A stretch of DNA of 64,000 bases from Daphnia carinata (lineage: Eukaryota > Arthropoda > Branchiopoda > Diplostraca > Daphniidae), in contig NC_081331.1 in assembly GCF_022539665.2 (NCBI RefSeq), positions 12,556,638 to 12,620,637 of the forward strand. The letters run 5' to 3'. Shown here piece after piece: positions 1-10,582 of this stretch. The notes under the pieces were generated by a model. It was given only the letters and a program-made list of their open reading frames with translations, was not told where the DNA came from and made no database searches. The number at the start of each line of letters is the position of its first letter. Within the stretch, counting starts at the first letter, position 1. A program made the translations under genes and the position numbers.

Positions 1-1656
1 TATTGAATCTAAAAAGGAAGCTTTTAATTGTTCTGTGAGGTGGTTACCCAGAGTCACGTAACTAGAAATCGTGGCCGACTGTCGATGCAAGGACGCCGAG
101 AGGGCGTCACAAGGGCGGTCGCACGAGGTGTTGCCACGGCGACGGCGAACGAAAGAAAAAGAAATGAAAAAGCTATACTAAGCGTAGAGAAAACCAAAAG
201 GAAAGGAAGTAGAGAGGGGAGGAGGCGCGTGTGTAGGGACAACGGGTACATAGTAATACTACCATGTCGAGCATGCGTGTATCTGTCTATTTACTGAGGC
301 AACCGACTCAAAACAGGCCGACGTGCGTTTACCCTTCAGTTGCGTCATTGCCAGCGGACTACAGGTTACGTCAAGGTCGTTTACAAAAAGAACTGTCTGC
401 CTCATTGTGCTAATCGAATACCAATTTACTTCTATCTTTATAGCAGTTTGTTAAGGCAAATAGCTGGAACAACAAGTTGCTACGCGCGACAGGTTAGGTT
501 AACCATCTCTACAAATGGGAAGGGCGTCGGCCAGAACTGTTACAAGTTGTCCTTATTTTTGTGACGAAAACTGTGTCGAAAAGGAGTGACGTTAGCTGGA
601 GCGTGAACAAATGCCGTTGACGACAAAGGCTGCTGTTTCCAGCCTCCTTTGTTATAGGCCTCAGAGAAGCTGTACTACATTGTAAAAAAATGTTTGTTTT
701 TTTCACCATCCACGTATTGTGGTGGTGTTGTTTTGGCAACACAAAATAACGAAGTATAATAATAGATATCCCGTTTTCAGGTCATTGCTCTCGAAAAGCT
801 TCACGGTTTCGATTATTAGTTGATATCGGACGACGAAGCATGTTCATTTTTAGTTTCGTTCATCAATTAATGCCAAATTTTCACGTTCATGAAACGATCA
901 GGAAAAACAACTGGAAAATCTTATGCTCACGTGAATGGACCGTGACCCAAAGGGTATGTGTAGTGTACGACACGCAAGTGGCACGTTGCCCGGCTTTCCC
1001 AACCTTTTCTCTGATTCTCTTACGTCTTAATATTCAGCACACGCCACTGGAAAGTCAGGCGTACTTTTCTTTCCTGGACAACAAAAAATGTTGAAGGCAT
1101 AAGTCTTCTGTGGTGTGCAAAAAGTCGAGAGACCATAGCGACAAGGTTAGCCTGTTGCCCAGTTCTAATACTTTTGGGGATGTTATGAAGATAACAAAAC
1201 CCAATATCCTGATCTGTTTATAATGAGACTCATGGGATATAACGAGAGCAGAAGTTTAATCAAATTAACAAAAAGAGAAAGCCAAAAATTGAATAGTTAA
1301 CCTCTTTTAAAGGAGCCAACATGTGATGTGTCCATGCCCTTTTTGACCGTATAAATGGGTCATCAGGAAAATAACAGATACCGTACACAGAAAGCAATTT
1401 CAAGTTCACGTCAAGATTGGAAACTAGATTGCCTGAAACCCTATTTTTTTTCCTTAAAGCCAACTCACGACTACGCAACGATTTATCACTCTCGGTTAGG
1501 GTTGGGCCATCTAGTGTTCGAACGAGTAGTACTGCATTTTTCCGGCTTTTAAACTTTTAATTGCTGAAACCTATTAACAACAAGACATTTCAATAACAAA
1601 GTCCTATTTTAACAAAACCACGCTAGTATCATTGGGCTATTTTAAAAACTCCGTCT
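1..1656. other. No gene recognised
   Basis: Only short open frames with no family resemblance are present on either strand. The right part must contain the 3' untranslated region of the ABC transporter that ends at 1657 on the minus strand. I see no RNA gene or repeat here that I can support. Confidence 0.5.
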
Positions 1657-4602
1657 CTAGGCTCCAGCACTTTGATTCGAATGATTCTGCTGTTGCTGCC
1701 GGATCAGGTTCCAGTAAAGACCACGTTTTTCCACAAGGCTTTTGTGAGTGCCCAACTTAAAAGCAAACAAATGCGTATACGTCTTTAAATCTGCAGTCTG
1801 AGTTTTAAACGACAATTGGGAAGGGGATTTGCCAACGCGCGACAAGAGATTTTGTTTGTTTTAAGTACAGGATAAACGAGGATTTACGATGGATAAAGTT
1901 GGTTACCTCGGCAATAGTTCCGTTAGAGACCACTGCAATAATGTCCGCGTTCTGGATGGTACTCAAGCGATGTGCAACAATCAGAACGGTTCTGCCCGCC
2001 GCAACCTTGTCCAGAGCATCTTGTACAAGCTTCTCTGATTCAGCATCTAAAGCGGAAGTCGCTTCGTCCAAGATGAGAATAGACGGATTTTTCAATAGTG
2101 CCCGGGCAATAGCGATGCGTTGCTTTTGACCACCAGAAATGGTCACGCCCCTTTCTCCTACGCGCGTCGCGTAACCATTGGGGAAGGACCGGATGAAATC
2201 ATCAGCGTTAGCCAGTTTGGCTGCTTCCATCACTTCAAAGTCCGAGGCCGAGGGTTTACCATACCGGATATTCTCTAATATGGATGTGGCGAATAAAATT
2301 GGCTCCTGATTAATGAAACCAATCGCTCGTCCACGTAGCCATGTCGGATCCAGGTTCTTGATGTTATGACCATCGATTGTAATTGCTCCGCTATCTGTAT
2401 CATAGAACCTATTGCAAAAATTTATCAAATGAAGTTTTAAGAGATAAATGTTTAATGAACATACTACCTTTCCAGCAACGCTGCGACAGTGGATTTACCA
2501 CCGCCAGAGCTGCCAACCAAAGCGACGACTTTGCCCGCTGGCAGGGTTAGTGTGAAATCCTTCAACACTTTCTATTTAAATAGACATAATGGGATAATCA
2601 AACAAATTTGACATTTACTTGTTGTCTATTACTTGATCTTGGCGAGTGGGGTATGAAAAATGAACATTCTTGAATTCCACTTGGCCAAAAAGGGAGTGGA
2701 AGGGAATAATTTTGCCTCCATGGAGAGGGATTCTAGGCTCGAGGTGGGTGTACTGTCAAATATGATTAAATTAGTAACAGAACTATCAAAGTTAAGAAGC
2801 GTATAAATAGGAATTACCTCAAAAACTCGAGAGCCAGCGGATGTACCACGAACGTAATGGCCAAAGAGGAGAGAGAGCTGCGCTAAAGACCTCTGAATAG
2901 TTTGCGTAGCGACTAGGAAGGCCATGAGATCACCCGGTTTGATCTGACCTGACGACAGTAAAGATCCGCCAATACCTACTGTTCCAAGAACGATGCCATT
3001 GAGAAAAAGATTTGCACCTGACTGCAGAAAACCTCACGTCACAAAATTGTAAGCTCAAAACTTGTTATTTCATATACCTGGAATAGTCCAATGCCCATGC
3101 CAAGATTCTCTTGCATTGTCCTTGCTTTTTCCAATTCTTGTGCATACAATTCCATTTCTTTCTCTTCCATTGCAAAGGCCCTAACAGTTCGAATGTTGCT
3201 TAACGCTTCATCACAAACCGCTGTCGACTTGGCCACCTTTCAAGAATTTAAGATCAGAATGTGACAATCATATTAAGCCATATTAAATCATGTTAAGCCT
3301 CCTACCTGAGCTTGAGCAGCGCGTGATTGGTTCCTTAAAAATTTCCCTAATAAGCTTCCCACTCCTATAACCGCTGGAACTATAGTTGCCATATACAGAG
3401 TCAATGGGGGGCTGATAAGATACATAGACACCATGCAACCAATTGTTTGGGTGATACTCCTTAGCCCTTGTGAAACACAAAGCTTGAAAGAACTCTTAAA
3501 GTCTTGTACGTCAGTAGTCAATCTGTAGTGGAAAAGAAACCATTAATGATGTGCGGACTAATTATTAGCAAAAGACGTAAAAAAAAACACCTGTTAACAA
3601 GTTCTCCCGTCCTATGACTGTCAAAGAACGCTATATCCTGACGAACTATAGCGGAAAAGAGATCTTGACGGAGCTGGCAGGCCATACGCTCACCAACACA
3701 TGACAATGTATGGATGTAAACGAATGTAAAGGCCGCTTGGGCGACATACATAATGCCGAGCCTCATTGCTGGTACTTTTAGCTCTTGCCAGTAGTTTTCT
3801 ACGGCACTTTCAGCGTCGTTATTCAGATGGTTGGAGACAACATTGATCATATCTCCCAGCAACCGAGGAATTTCAATGTTTAGAATTGCCACGACAAAAG
3901 CACTCTAGCAAGAAAAGAATCATTTAATGTAATGATTTTAAAAAGCTGTAAAATAACATACTGAAACAGCAATGATGAGATACCACCAGTGTGGCCTTAA
4001 AAGTTCCCAAAATCTGTGCCAGTCAAATTTGGGTTGTTTGCTTTGTTCATCTTCAATAATTCTTGATGTAAGCTTTGCTTCACAGTAAACCCGACTTTCA
4101 GAGTTGAACAGCTGTTTTCCTACAATTAATCCTGCTCCGCAAGAGAGTCCCAATAACCTAAGTGATATGGATGATGTCTCCTTGGCAGCTGTTTTTGTTG
4201 ACTGGGTACTGAAGGTCTGCTTGACACTTTGCACTGCTTTGCATTTTAATGTCTTGAATAGGTACCTTTGGGAGCTAAATAATTTATAGATTTAATTTTG
4301 AGAGGAACCACTTGCAAAAATGTTTACTAATCAAGCAACCTAAAAGAGCATTAAACAAATGACAGTGACCTCCTTACCCAAGACGCGCACTTGTATGTGA
4401 AGTTTGATTAAGCAAATTTATGATTCTACAAATTATCATGGTACCAATAATGTGTAAATTTTTTTAGAAAAGGCAGGTAGGCATATGAAAACACTGTTTT
4501 AAAACTAGAAAGTTACCAAAAACTTGTAGAATTACCAGGAGCAGACGACGCAAAATAAGTGTTGACTACACCACTAACTCCATAGTTGCGCAATGTTTTC
4601 AT
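1657..4602 (-). CDS. ABCB8: Mitochondrial ABC half-transporter, ABCB8-like (mitochondrial K-ATP channel regulatory subunit family)
   Basis: The model has ten coding exons: 4602-4517, 4274-3962, 3904-3591, 3522-3306, 3236-3078, 3021-2818, 2752-2633, 2571-2468, 2408-1907 and 1755-1657. All phases agree and give 705 aa, close to human ABCB8 (about 735). A basic, serine/threonine-rich N-terminus fits a mitochondrial presequence. It is followed by an ABC transmembrane domain and one nucleotide-binding domain with Walker [10 protein letters not shown] (about residues 491-499), signature ISGGQ, Walker [13 protein letters not shown] and switch IVAHRLS. Stretches such as [24 protein letters not shown] and [10 protein letters not shown] match ABCB8 better than ABCB10. 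ABCB8 proteins act in the inner mitochondrial membrane in potassium or iron handling (family knowledge). The first exon (28 codons plus 2 nt, donor at 4516/4515) is the weakest part: it was chosen because it supplies an ATG and the right phase. The start lies only 211 nt downstream of the stop of the next minus-strand gene. Confidence 0.9.
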
Positions 4603-4813
4603 TCTGACTGAGCAATCCTGCCGTTAGTCTCATTTGAAATTGTTAGTCGTTGTATTGAAATTTTTCCTTCAGACTAAAAAACCATAAATGATTCTGAATA
4701 AACTGTTATTAGCATAAGGGTAAATAGTTAATGTACTGACTCGAAATTAAATAATTTATAACACAGCTTCTTCTGAAGCGCTCTTTTAACGAAACCGAAA
4801 CCGCGTTAGCATA

Positions 4814-6100
4814 TCAGCAAAATATTCCAAAAACACATTTGGGAGGGATCTTGCTTTTTGGGATGCAAGGAAGCTGATTACGGTAGACGTTACTGGTAAC
4901 TTTGTGGGATATTGCCAATTGTTTTGAAGACCGGGTCTGCCAGATAGCTGTCTTCCGCACAAAGCAAGAATTTAATTGACCTTTCTCTGGGATATCTGGA
5001 TGGTAGTATCTGCAGAAAGATTAAAAACTACAGTCAGAAGGTAAAATACGTTTAATTATATTTGACTACTTTGGGTGGGTTTGTAGAGTAACGTTTGCTT
5101 TGCTAGCGCACAAGCCGGTTAAATAAATATCTTCGATCCAGAAGAACGGCGTTGTCTGAGTGGCTCCTAGAAGAGGTGTGATGGATTGACCGGATATAGC
5201 ATAACAGCCGCCCATGAGATAACTAGGATAACGGGGCCAAGGCCATACTAGCCGGCTAACGTAATGTTTCTGACCTGGTAATAAAAATCGCCATAAGTTT
5301 AGCTTTTATTAACTCCGGAAAAAGCACGTACTTTTCCATCTCTCAGCAAATAGAGTAGGCACTGGAGTGCCATAAATGCTTCTAGTGGCGTTGATAGCTG
5401 GAAGAATTTTCATGAAAACGTTCCAGTTGATGTAATTGTCATCATCGCACTTGAGGACCAGTTCAGCACCCGGACAGTGACTATGCGTCCAATGTAGCAT
5501 GGCTACACTCTTTAACGTCAAATTTGCGTAAGTGTCAACAACGTTCACTTGCACCAAATCTTCATGCTGGGCATTTTCCTTCTTCAACTGCTCCGTTGTA
5601 ACTTTATTCTCGTCACGAGTTGATCCTACCAGAAAAATCACTTGTATCCAGTCCACATTTAGTACACTTGGGCTAGCCCACGTTCTTCGGATCAAGTCTC
5701 TTTTGGCCGAATGTTCTGCAGCCGAAATCACCACAATTAGCAAAGTTTTGTTATAGTCTTCTGTATTCGTAGATCGAGCGTCCCAGTGACGACATTTGAA
5801 TTTCCCATTGAGATTAATATCAATAGGATAAACAAACGAAAGAACATCGTTGATAACTTGTTCTTTACTATTTGGCTCAAGTGGGGAGACAAATGGTATG
5901 GGCTTTAAACCCAGTCGTTCGATAGTGTAATTCGTGTATCCAATTAGTGAGCTTTTCCTCAAAATATCAGAATGTTTTGCCTCTAAACGAGTTAGCTTTG
6001 GCTGATGTTCGAACCGACCTACCAGGAAGAAAAACAGGATAAGAATTATGATGAACCACACTCCGCTGGATACCCATTTTTTAACAGATCTCTTCAGCAT
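4814..6100 (-). CDS. GT31 beta-1,3-galactosyltransferase-like glycosyltransferase (paralog A)
   Basis: Three exons, 6100-5332, 5274-5070 and 5009-4814, give 389 aa in consistent phase. It is a type II membrane protein: short basic cytosolic end, then a hydrophobic anchor (about residues 12-28), then a luminal stem. GT31 hallmarks are visible in order: SAKRDLIRRTW, IFLVGST, DTYANLTLKSV, the metal-binding KCDDDNY (DxD-type), YPSYLMGGCY and IEDIYLTGLC. Such enzymes transfer galactose, or another UDP-sugar residue, to glycan acceptors in the Golgi; the exact donor and acceptor cannot be read from sequence. The C-terminal exon (CFVRKTAIWQT and a final GIFC) is easy to miss because the preceding exon reads straight into a stop at 5066. 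It is supported by the matching C-terminus of the paralog at 7129-8693. The two paralogs are transcribed away from each other. Confidence 0.88.
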
Positions 6101-7128
6101 CTTGGCAGATTTGCACTGGTGACACTGTTTTGATTTGCAGAAGATAAAACTAAACGTCTAATTCCCTGTGTATCAAAGAAACAAATGCAAAACGCATTAA
6201 GGTAGGGAACTTTACCGCTTTCTGATTGGTTGCTTTACCTTTTACCTTAACAGGCACCTTTTAGCATTTTTTTTATTTTCAGTTGCTTACTTCCGCAAAC
6301 CGCATTGCCGAAACAAATTTAGCCTTATTCACCAAGAGGTGCATTTACAAGAAGGCAGTAGCCAAGTGTTGGCAACTGTACACTGATTTATTGGGAGGTG
6401 GACAGGGAAGGGTGCACCTTTTAAGAAATTTGTTTTACGGACCATGAAGTTCTTTGAATTAAAAAAAGACAAGAGGAATTAGTGGAGCGTACTGTGTGTC
6501 TATGAATAGTTCATTTTACCATCTTGTTACAATGGTTTTTGCTTGCCGGCGGAAACTTAAATTTATTTCAAAGAGAGATGGCATGGTGTAACAATTAAAA
6601 TCCCTACTTTATAAGGTATCCAGTTACAAACAGAGATCAATGGTCGATTCGCTCTATAGTCATCTAAACTTGAGAGAGTCTTGAACCGAAAAACAAAAAC
6701 TGGAGCTCTGTGAACAGTTCCTTTTTTCGTGAGTTCAATGACGACAAGAGGGCAGTCTTTATTGCCATAGTACGATTTCAGTGAAACGAGGCCGTTATGT
6801 CGGTAATGCTCGGTGGAATGAAAAATGCGCCAGATGCAGCACGGAAGAGCAAAGGCAATCTAGCAACATAATTTCTAAGTGAATCACTAGCCGTCTATAC
6901 ATTATGGAAACGCAAGGCTATGGTGCACAGTACAAGTTTAACCTTCAATTTTAGTGCTTGTTTTTGTTGTGTTCTATAGTATTCATATTCAATATCCGTG
7001 TGGGGCGAAGGAAATGGATTGATCAATAAGAGTGCTAGGATCAGGTAGTTACATTTCAAAGCCCAATTGCAATCGATTCAATCATCCAGATAAACTATTG
7101 CGAGTAGGACTGGAAGCTCTTAATGTGA
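6101..7128. other. Intergenic region between divergent GT31 paralogs
   Basis: About 1.03 kb separates the two start codons. I see no open frame or RNA gene. It should contain both promoters and 5' untranslated regions, but I could not identify a convincing core promoter motif on either strand. Confidence 0.5.
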
Positions 7129-8693
7129 ATGAATCGAATTTTTGTTTGCCTGCTTGAATTTGATTTGGACAATAAAGCTATGAAGTATCCGTTCACTCAT
7201 TCGGAATTTTTGCGAAGGTTCAACAAGAAAAGTGTCTTTGTTAAATTGTTTGTTCTGACCGTGATTGCGGTATGTATATTCATTATTCGCTTTAACCCCT
7301 CTCGATTCCCTATTAATGTTCCAGTACGTCAACTGACGAATAAGCCAAAGGTAGCCATTGTCAACAACAGTGCAGTGGTTGGGCACGTTCATAACACACG
7401 TCGACGTGTGTTAGGTTATACTGGTTACACGATTCAGCGACTTGGCCTCAAACCAATACCACTCACGTCTTCACTTCAATCCAATAACGTAGAGCCCGTT
7501 GTCAATGATGTACTGTCCTTTATTTATCCTATCGACATTAGTGCCCAGCAAAAGTTTAAGTGTCGGGAATGGGCAAATCGATCGATTGAACTTGTTCCAA
7601 ACGTTAAAAGAACTCTGCTGATTATAGTGGTCTCTGCTGCCGAACATTCTGCTAAAAGAGATTTGATCCGCAAAACATGGGCAGGTCCAAGTCTGCGCAA
7701 AGAAGAGGAGATCCAGTTGATTTTTCTGGTTGGATCAACTCTTAATGAAGATAAAGTGATTAAGAATCGGCTCGAGAATGAAAATGAAAAATACGAAGAC
7801 GTGGTGCAGGTGAATGTTATCGACACGTATGCAAATTTAACGTTAAAGAGTGTCGCGTTGCTCCATTGGGCTTACAGCCATTGTCCAGCTGCTCAATTGG
7901 TTCTGAAGTGTGATGACGACACTTACCTAAATTTTCACGTATTGAGTAAATTGATTAACAAGCAACAACTTAAGCCCATGAATCGCCTCTACGGATTAGG
8001 AATTATGGAAGACAGTCCTCAAAGAGATCCAAGTACGTACCCCGCATACGTTTCTAACAGTTATTTTGACAGCGCATAATTCAAATCTATTTTTAGACAA
8101 CAAGTACTACATCAGTAGACATGTTTGGCCATGGTCCAAGTATCCAGCCTTTCTTTCCGGCGGTGGCTATCTTTTAGGTGCGTATGATTTGGGGCCACCT
8201 TATTCGGCTTTTGATTAATGTTTATCGGATTCTGTGCGTGTATTAACAGGTCGGGACACTATTCAACCTTTATTAGCTGCCGTACAGACTACACCGCTTT
8301 TTCCTTTGGAAGGTATAGTCGAACAGTTTTTTTGTTCTTGAATATTTGTCGATTGTATGTATGAATATGAAATGTCGTTTCCATTCCAGATGTATATCTT
8401 ACAGGAATTTGCGCCCGAAAAGCCCGCATCAAATCTCTTTCATCTCGAAGGTAAGAAGCGAAAGAAATATCTGCATATTCCTTTATCTTTCAAACCCATA
8501 TATCGTTTCTAAATGAATCAGAATTTACGAGCGCTTTATTCCCAAAAAATTGGATGCCTGTTTCGTCCGTTCCACTGCCATGTGGCAGACACAATCCAAA
8601 GTTCAGTTTCTTCAATCGCACGATATTGTTTCACTCGTCTATCGACGTAATTTAACTTGTCGCATTGCCTGTAAATACTTAGGAATTTGCTGA
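7129..8693 (+). CDS. GT31 beta-1,3-galactosyltransferase-like glycosyltransferase (paralog B)
   Basis: Five exons, 7129-8032, 8097-8177, 8250-8312, 8390-8450 and 8522-8693, splice to 426 aa with all phases agreeing. Topology is type II: a cytosolic N-terminus of about 35 residues, a hydrophobic anchor (VKLFVLTVIAVCIFII), a stem, then the GT31 catalytic domain. Motifs are SAKRDLIRKTW, IFLVGST, DTYANLTLKSV, KCDDDTY, YPAFLSGGGY and LEDVYLTGIC, followed by a cysteine-containing tail ending in GIC. It is strongly similar to paralog A throughout, including the pre-catalytic GYTGYTIQRLGLKPIP stretch. The first and last introns occupy the same position and phase as in paralog A. The introns at 8178-8249 and 8313-8389 are absent from paralog A. 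A later in-frame Met would shorten only the cytosolic part. An AATAAA overlaps the stop codon. Confidence 0.9.
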
Positions 8694-8698
8694 ATAAA
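8693..8698 (+). terminator. Poly(A) signal overlapping the stop of GT31 paralog B
   Basis: AATAAA begins at the last base of the TGA stop. It is a plausible cleavage signal, giving a very short 3' untranslated region; a more distal signal cannot be excluded. Confidence 0.4.
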
Positions 8699-9367
8699 CG
8701 ACGTTTATTACTGCGCGTGAAATTCATTAATCATCCGTTCCACATATACAGTCCGTGATTTCATTGTACGATTAAGTATGATGCACCTCCTTTATCGAGA
8801 ACGAGAAAAATTTCATGATTTGGAGAATCGTTGAAAGGTAGCGTGAAACAAGAATGAATTTTCTAACCTTGAAACTTATCGTTGCTTCACCAGAAAGAAG
8901 AATAGATGAAAATGACAAGCAATAAAACAGAAAATAAATTGCTAGCAATTGCACAAGGTGTTGTAGGATATGTGACCTCAACGGGGAACATAAGCAATAT
9001 TCTCCGGTTATAGATTCCGGGAAAGAGGATTTGATTCCATGCGCATGAATATTTTATCAATAGATATGCGTCTTCGATAATCCAAGGTCCGCACCGAGAA
9101 TTGCTTTTTGGAGTTTCTTCATCGCTTGTTTTGCATCCAACACATATGGCAAGACGGCAGTTTTTAGTTTCTCTGCGTGACAAATCGAGATGAGAGAGAA
9201 TAAAATACACGTCGTTTATCAACAAAGTGCTAGCTTTCGGTTGGTGATGCAAACGGCGAGAAAGAATAGAAATTGTCAGCTGGTGGCATAAGGAAATATA
9301 AGAAAAAGTACGGCATTCTTCGGTCTCCGATTTCGAATGAAGGATGGTGCCAACCCTTAAAGTATGG
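8699..9367. other. Intergenic region upstream of the cuticle gene
   Basis: I see no gene on the plus strand. A 179-codon open frame on the minus strand (9426-8887) covers most of this stretch, but it runs through the TATA box and start exon of the cuticle gene and looks like no known family, so I do not call it. Confidence 0.5.
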
Positions 9368-9375
9368 TATAAAAG
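9368..9375 (+). promoter_or_regulatory. TATA box of the cuticle protein gene
   Basis: TATAAAAG lies 86 nt upstream of the start codon at 9454. Transcription would be expected to start about 25-30 nt downstream, near 9395-9400. Strong TATA boxes are typical of highly, stage-specifically expressed arthropod cuticle genes. The motif is seen directly; its use is inferred. Confidence 0.65.
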
Positions 9376-9453
9376 GTTCTGGGACTGTTGCCGATGCTTG
9401 CAGTATAAAGCTACATCATCATCCACACGGTTCCAAATTCAATAGTCTGCAGA

Positions 9454-10164
9454 ATGCGTCCGTTGGTATGAGCGCTGTTTGTTTTACTCTTTTAAATGAT
9501 TAAATCCATAATTCAAAAAGGATATGTTTTCTTTCTTTAGTGCGTGTTGATCGCCATTTTCTTACCCGTAATTTTGCCAACTGAAGCTGCTCCGTTACCG
9601 ACCAGTCCATTTGCCTCGGACTTCGATCCACCAATCTCAGTAACCGACTTGGTGCTTGATGCTATTCCTCCGTCATCATCGACGGTTGCCACCATTGTCT
9701 CGCAACATCAACATCTATCCCTCAACGGCGCTTACGAATATGGGTACGTCACTAATGACTTATTTGATCTATTTTTAATAATGCAACTTTATAGCTTTAT
9801 TGTCGTGCAAGAGATTCAAATATAATGAAAAATCAAATTGGAATTGTTCGCAGAAATCGATAGTTTATGTAACATCACAAACGGGGCACATGTTTGATTC
9901 TTCGTATTGAAATTTTGAATTTAAAAAAGTAATTTAATATCATATTTTTTAATCAGTTACCTCAGCAGCAACGGAATCGAAATGGAGGAGAAGGGTGGCC
10001 AGAAAGAAATCGAAGGGCCGGACGGAGAAAAAACGTTTGGAATAGTCTCGAGTGGTAAATACTCTTACAACATCGTTGAGGACGGCAAGATAAAAAAAAT
10101 GACAGTTGTTTGGACGGCTGATGAAAAAGGATTTCGCCCCGTCATCACCATTTCCGATATTTGA
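9454..10164 (+). CDS. Cuticle protein with RR-1 Rebers-Riddiford chitin-binding domain
   Basis: Three exons, 9454-9465, 9541-9743 and 9957-10164, give 140 aa. The first exon encodes only Met-Arg-Pro-Leu. Splitting the signal peptide after a few codons is the classic layout of arthropod cuticle genes and decides the start. The signal peptide is MRPLCVLIAIFLPVILPTEA. The C-terminal half, from GAYEYGY through GKYSYN to VVWTADEKGFRP, is a chitin_bind_4 domain of RR-1 (soft cuticle) type. The mature protein would bind chitin in the exoskeleton. A TATA box lies 86 nt upstream. The N-terminal spacer is rich in Pro, Ser, Thr and Val. The family assignment is secure; the specific cuticle is unknown. 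Confidence 0.9.
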
Positions 10165-10582
10165 TTTTTTTAACATTATGTAATGCGACAAAAAATGTGT
10201 GGCAAGTTGTTTCATTTGCCATTCTCCGTCTTAATTTGTTCATTGTTCCACGCTAAAATTCCCTTATAAACAATTTCTAATCGCTAAACTTGCAGAGATA
10301 AAAATTTAATAAAAGGGCTACATCAAACAGCTTAATAAAGATCCTAAATGATTGCATTATAAAATTTCGTGTTAATCGATTTATATCGCCCCTTCCCAGA
10401 ATGAGTTAGTATCATTTTTTAATGAAGGGGCTCAAAAAGATGTACATAATCGACCTCGGGCAAGAAATACAGATTGACCAATCAAATCTTATGTTACTAA
10501 TGGCGTTGGCCGTGACAAACGAAGGTGTCGTCAGAGACCGTATTTGTCGATCAATTTATTCCATCTCTGCAAGTTAGGCAAG
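10165..10582. other. Intergenic, cuticle 3' end and protease-homolog promoter
   Basis: About 420 nt, AT-rich, with an AATAAA near 10310 that could end the cuticle transcript. I see no other gene. Confidence 0.5.

Noticed and set aside
1657-4602. Assignment of the ABC transporter to ABCB10
   Set aside because: Both are mitochondrial half-transporters, but the transmembrane-domain stretches and the segment after the Walker A region follow ABCB8 more closely.
5066-5274. Ending GT31 paralog A at the in-frame stop at 5066
   Set aside because: A donor at 5069/5068 and an acceptor at 5010 join in phase to a C-terminal exon that matches the end of the paralog.
8887-9426. 179-codon open frame on the minus strand
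   Set aside because: It overlaps the TATA box and upstream region of the cuticle gene, resembles no family and shows no internal domain features.
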